From Stenotrophomonas sp. HITSZ_GD (GTDB lineage: Bacteria > Pseudomonadota > Gammaproteobacteria > Xanthomonadales > Xanthomonadaceae), in assembly GCF_029543105.1 (NCBI RefSeq), contig NZ_JARQXB010000002.1, positions 292,712-356,711 of the forward strand: a stretch of DNA of 64,000 nt. Reading direction: 5' to 3'. The number at the start of each line of letters is the position of its first letter. The first letter of the stretch is position 1. The position numbers and the translations under genes are program-made. This document shows, one piece after another, positions 61,343 to 64,000 of the stretch. The notes beneath the pieces are model-generated. The model was not told the origin of the DNA, ran no database searches, and saw only the letters and a list, made by a program, of their open reading frames with translations.

Positions 61343-62337
61343 TGGTCGTTTTCGCGCTGATCGCCGCCGTCATCGCCGTGGCCGTGCTGGCCTGGGTACT
61401 GCGGCCGATGTGGGCGCATTCGCGTGGCTTCGTCATCGCCACGGTGGTGCTGCTCGGGCTGGGGACCGCCGTGCTGTACGGCCTGCTGGGCACGCCGGCC
61501 GGCTTGCGCGATGCCAACGCCTCGCGCATCGACACCCCGCGCGATATCGACGAGGCCGTCGCCGACCTGCGCGCCGCGCTGGCGCGCGACCCCGGCCAGG
61601 TCGAAGGCTGGATGCTGCTCGGCCGCGCGCTGCTCGGCCAGGAGAAATACACCGAGGCGGCGGACGCCTTCGCCCACGCGGTGAAGCTGCAGCCCGACCA
61701 CCCCGAAGTGCTGGTGTCCGCGGCGCAGGCGCGCATGCTCGCCGCCGGCAGCGGCCAGGCCGACGCCACCGCCATCCAGTGGCTGCAACACGCCCTGGCC
61801 GTGCAGCCGGAGCACCAGCGCGCCCGCTGGTTCCTCGGCGTGGCGCAGCGCCAGGCCGGCCAGCCGGGCGACGCGGCGGCCACCTGGGCGCCGCTGCTGG
61901 CGCAGGTGGATGGTGGCACGCAGGCCAGCCTGCTGGCGCAGATCAACGCCGCGCGTGCCGAGGCCGGGCAGCCCCCGATCGCCGCGCCGCCACCGTCGCG
62001 CAGCGGGCTGGCGGTAGAAGTGTCGGCTGCGCCGGGGTGGCGCACGCGATTGCCGGACGACACCACCGTGTTCGTGATCGCGCGCATCCCCGACGGCCCG
62101 CCGATGCCGGTCGCCGTGGAGAAGCACACCTTGTCCGAGTTGCCGCTGACGGTGCACCTGGACGACGGCGACAGCCCGATGCCCACCGCCAAGCTGTCCG
62201 CGCTGGGCGAAGTGGAGGTGATCGCGCGCATATCGCCCAGCGGCAACGCGATGCCACAGGAAGGCGACATCACCTCCGCGCCCGTGCGGGTGAAGCTGCC
62301 GGCCGACGCACCGGTGCGGCTCACCGTGGGCGAATGA
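61342..62337 (+). CDS. ccmI: Cytochrome c-type biogenesis TPR protein CcmI
   Basis: 331 residues. Two N-terminal membrane helices (VFALIAAVIAVAVLAWVL; FVIATVVLLGLGTAVLYGLLG), tetratricopeptide repeats (about 70-190: VEGWMLLGRALLGQEKYTEAADAFAHAV, and QHALAVQPEHQRARWFLGVAQRQAG) and a C-terminal periplasmic domain of the NrfG/CcmH2 type (FVIARIPDGPPMPVAVEKHTLSELP). It holds apocytochrome c for CcmF/H. A GTG one codon upstream could also serve as start. Last gene of the ccm operon. Confidence 0.93.
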   Translation: MVVFALIAAVIAVAVLAWVLRPMWAHSRGFVIATVVLLGLGTAVLYGLLGTPAGLRDANASRIDTPRDIDEAVADLRAALARDPGQVEGWMLLGRALLGQEKYTEAADAFAHAVKLQPDHPEVLVSAAQARMLAAGSGQADATAIQWLQHALAVQPEHQRARWFLGVAQRQAGQPGDAAATWAPLLAQVDGGTQASLLAQINAARAEAGQPPIAAPPPSRSGLAVEVSAAPGWRTRLPDDTTVFVIARIPDGPPMPVAVEKHTLSELPLTVHLDDGDSPMPTAKLSALGEVEVIARISPSGNAMPQEGDITSAPVRVKLPADAPVRLTVGE

Positions 62338-62410
62338 GCCGGCGCGCCCGGTACGCAGCGATCCACCGCGGCGCCTGCGGCGTGGCGGCGCACCCCGCTA
62401 GAATCGCCGC

Positions 62411-63523
62411 ATGACTGAATTCATCCCGGCTGGAAGCCAATTCCTCTCCCTGCCCTCGCCGTTCCCGATGAAGCGCGGCGGCGTGCTGCACGGCGCGCGC
62501 GTGGCCTACGAAACCTGGGGCACGCTGGCGGCCGATGGCGGCAACGCGGTGCTCATCGTCACCGGCCTGTCGCCGAACGCGCATGCCGCGCGCAATGTCG
62601 GCAATCCCGAACCGGGCTGGTGGGAAGCGATGGTGGGCCCGGGCAAGCCCATCGATACCGACCGCTGGTTCGTGGTGTGCGTGAATTCGCTGGGCAGTTG
62701 CAAGGGCTCCACCGGCCCGGCGTCGATCAACCCGGCCACCGGCACGCCGTATCGCCTCGATTTCCCGGAGCTGTCGGTGGAGGACGGTGCCGATGCCGCC
62801 GTCGCCGTGGTGCGGGCGCTGGGCATCGAACAGTTGGCGTGCCTGGTCGGCAATTCGATGGGCGGCATGACCGCGCTGGCGATCCTGCTGCGGCATCCGG
62901 GCATCGCGGGCAGCCACATCAATATTTCCGGCAGTGCGCAGGCGTTGCCGTTTTCCATCGCGATCCGCTCGCTGCAGCGCGAGGCGATCCGGCTGGACCC
63001 GAACTGGAACGGCGGGCATTACGACGACACGCATTACCCCGAGTCGGGCATGCGCATGGCGCGCAAGCTGGGGGTGATCACCTACCGCTCGGCGCTGGAG
63101 TGGGACGGGCGGTTCGGCCGGGTGCGATTGGATTCGGAGCAGGCCGACGACGATCCGTTCGGGCTGGAATTCCAGGTGGAAAGCTACCTGGAGGGACACG
63201 CGCGGCGCTTCGTGCGCTTCTTCGATCCGAATTGCTATCTGTACCTGAGCCGCTCGATGGACTGGTTCGACCTGGCCGAGTACGCCGACGGCGACGTGAT
63301 GGCGGGGCTGGCGAAGATCCGCGTGGCGCGGGCGCTGGCGATCGGGGCCAATACGGACATCCTGTTCCCGGTGCAACAGCAGCAACAGATCGCCGATGGG
63401 TTGCGCGCCGGGGGCGCGGATGCGGCGTTCGTGGGGTTGGATTCGCCGCAAGGGCATGATGCGTTCTTGGTGGATTTCGGGCGATTTGGGCCGGCGGTGG
63501 CGGGGTTTCTTGCTGCATTGTGA
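62411..63523 (+). CDS. metX: MetX-family O-acyltransferase, probable serine O-succinyltransferase
   Basis: 370 residues, alpha/beta-hydrolase fold. Nucleophile in VGNSMGGMTAL (Ser about 150), oxyanion region TGLSPNAHA and the GPASINPATG loop, and the catalytic Asp/His near FPVQQQQQIADGL and PQGHDAFLVD. MetX normally acylates homoserine for methionine synthesis. In Xanthomonadales close homologues act as L-serine O-succinyltransferases in cysteine synthesis. The sequence was assigned by eye, so the acceptor (serine or homoserine) and donor remain open. It stands 73 bp after ccmI and is followed by a repeat-filled region. Confidence 0.88.
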   Translation: MTEFIPAGSQFLSLPSPFPMKRGGVLHGARVAYETWGTLAADGGNAVLIVTGLSPNAHAARNVGNPEPGWWEAMVGPGKPIDTDRWFVVCVNSLGSCKGSTGPASINPATGTPYRLDFPELSVEDGADAAVAVVRALGIEQLACLVGNSMGGMTALAILLRHPGIAGSHINISGSAQALPFSIAIRSLQREAIRLDPNWNGGHYDDTHYPESGMRMARKLGVITYRSALEWDGRFGRVRLDSEQADDDPFGLEFQVESYLEGHARRFVRFFDPNCYLYLSRSMDWFDLAEYADGDVMAGLAKIRVARALAIGANTDILFPVQQQQQIADGLRAGGADAAFVGLDSPQGHDAFLVDFGRFGPAVAGFLAAL

Positions 63524-63581
63524 GGTTTTTTTGGTGGGGCGCGTTTGCGGTGGGCGGTGTATGCGTCGGCTTACGGTGCGG

Positions 63582-63689
63582 GCCCCGACCTGCCGTGTAG
63601 GGCCGTCACGGCTCAGCAGACATCCCTGTCCGATTCGCCGCCGCGGGCCATCCATGGCCCGCTGACGTCCCTACACGGCAGGTCGGGGC
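63582..63689. repeat. Long hairpin element 3
   Basis: 21-nt exact inverted arms GCCCCGACCTGCCGTGTAGGG (63582-63602) and its complement (63669-63689) enclose a 66-nt loop that contains a second palindrome, GCGGGCCATCCATGGCCCGC. Same architecture as elements 1, 2 and 4, with a different core sequence. Confidence 0.78.
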
Positions 63690-63819
63690 TGGGCGCTTTG
63701 GTTTTTCCCACTTCGTTTGGGGCGCGCTGGGGAGAGTGAGGGGGGAAAGCAAAGGCAAAAGCCTGCTTCTCAACCTCCCCCCCTTTCTCCTTTTTCAGTC
63801 TCCGTTTTTTCTCTTTCAC

Positions 63820-63843
63820 GTCGCGGCTGAAGCCGCTCCTACG
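63820..63843. repeat. Single REP-like unit
   Basis: GTCGCGGCTGAAGCCGCTCC followed by TACGG: matches the right arm of the REPIN at 37273-37297. Confidence 0.7.
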
Positions 63844-63928
63844 GGGGCGCGGCGCTGCGTGAGCGCGCGTGCGTTGCGCTTTTTCCCTGCCGGCGGTGGT
63901 GATCTGTGGGGCCTTCGGGGGCAGGGCC

Positions 63929-64000
63929 CTTTCGGGACCGTAGGCGACATGGATGTCGCCTACGAGCCTCCATGGATGGATTCACGGCGTGTCCCGAAAG
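63929..64000. repeat. Long hairpin element 4, cut by the window end
   Basis: CTTTCGGGAC (63929-63938) pairs with GTCCCGAAAG (63991-64000); the arm probably continues outside the window. The 52-nt core (CGTAGGCGACATGGATGTCGCCTACGAGCC...) is the reverse complement of the core of elements 1 and 2, with several substitutions. Confidence 0.75.

Larger units (their letters stand above)
63524..64000. other. Intergenic repeat island after metX
   Basis: No gene is supported here. It contains hairpin element 3 (63582-63689), a C/T-rich tract (63766-63816), a REP-like unit (63820-63843) and the start of hairpin element 4 (63929 to window end). Short frames on both strands lack ribosome sites and run through the repeats. 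Confidence 0.7.

Overview
The window is about 64 kb of high-GC, densely coding DNA from a gammaproteobacterium, most likely order Xanthomonadales/Lysobacterales (Xanthomonas, Lysobacter, Luteimonas or Rhodanobacter relatives). Support for this: the lolC-lolD-comEC-exbB-exbD-msbA-lpxK-kdsB gene order, the sdhCDAB-sdhE-ygfX-lol arrangement, a one-operon Entner-Doudoroff pathway (zwf-glk-pgl-edd-eda), a MetX of the type used as serine O-succinyltransferase in this order, and intergenic repeats containing GGAGCGGCTTCAGCCGCG. The species cannot be fixed from the sequence alone.

Layout. 1-3.2 kb: end of an HI0933-type flavoprotein, a membrane-anchored glutamate-synthase-like FMN protein, and a UDP-sugar dehydrogenase. 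3.3-3.6 kb: a tRNA-Leu(UAA) gene interrupted by a 225-nt group I intron. 3.7-5.6 kb: small uncharacterised genes and an orphan antitoxin-like regulator. 5.6-8.3 kb: hemN behind a perfect FNR/Anr box, then a duplicated tRNA-Gly/tRNA-Cys cluster downstream of pgsA. 8.3-15.6 kb: one tightly overlapping minus-strand run (msbA-lpxK-kdsB-phosphatase-NHL protein-uvrC-pgsA) mixing LPS synthesis and DNA repair. 15.7-16.1 kb: an AT-richer island with a double-glycine leader peptide, inserted between exbD and msbA. 16.1-26.3 kb: exbD, exbB, comEC, lolD, lolC, ygfX, sdhE, sdhBADC and a newly recognised SDHAF4-like gene.

26.3-37.3 kb: ygfZ, a UgpC/MalK-type ATPase, the Entner-Doudoroff operon, and a YHS-domain copper-type P-ATPase closed by a REPIN. 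37.3-46.5 kb: a carbohydrate operon (LacI regulator, GH144-like lipoprotein, ABC binding protein, two permeases, large discoidin glycosidase) that lacks its own ATPase. Its LacI-type operator also occurs in front of the ugpC gene 17 kb away, which suggests the ATPase there energises the transporter and that sugar uptake and Entner-Doudoroff catabolism are coordinated.

46.6-52.3 kb: bolA, yciI, scpA-scpB-rluB and a second LacI regulator with a near-perfect palindromic operator. 52.4-55 kb: a small secreted protein and an omega-amidase/aminotransferase pair. 55-55.5 kb and 63.5-64 kb: intergenic islands of long hairpin elements that share a core of about 52-56 nt but have different, perfectly complementary arms. 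55.6-62.3 kb: a complete cytochrome c maturation operon ccmABCDEFGHI, followed by metX. I see no CRISPR array, insertion sequence or prophage.
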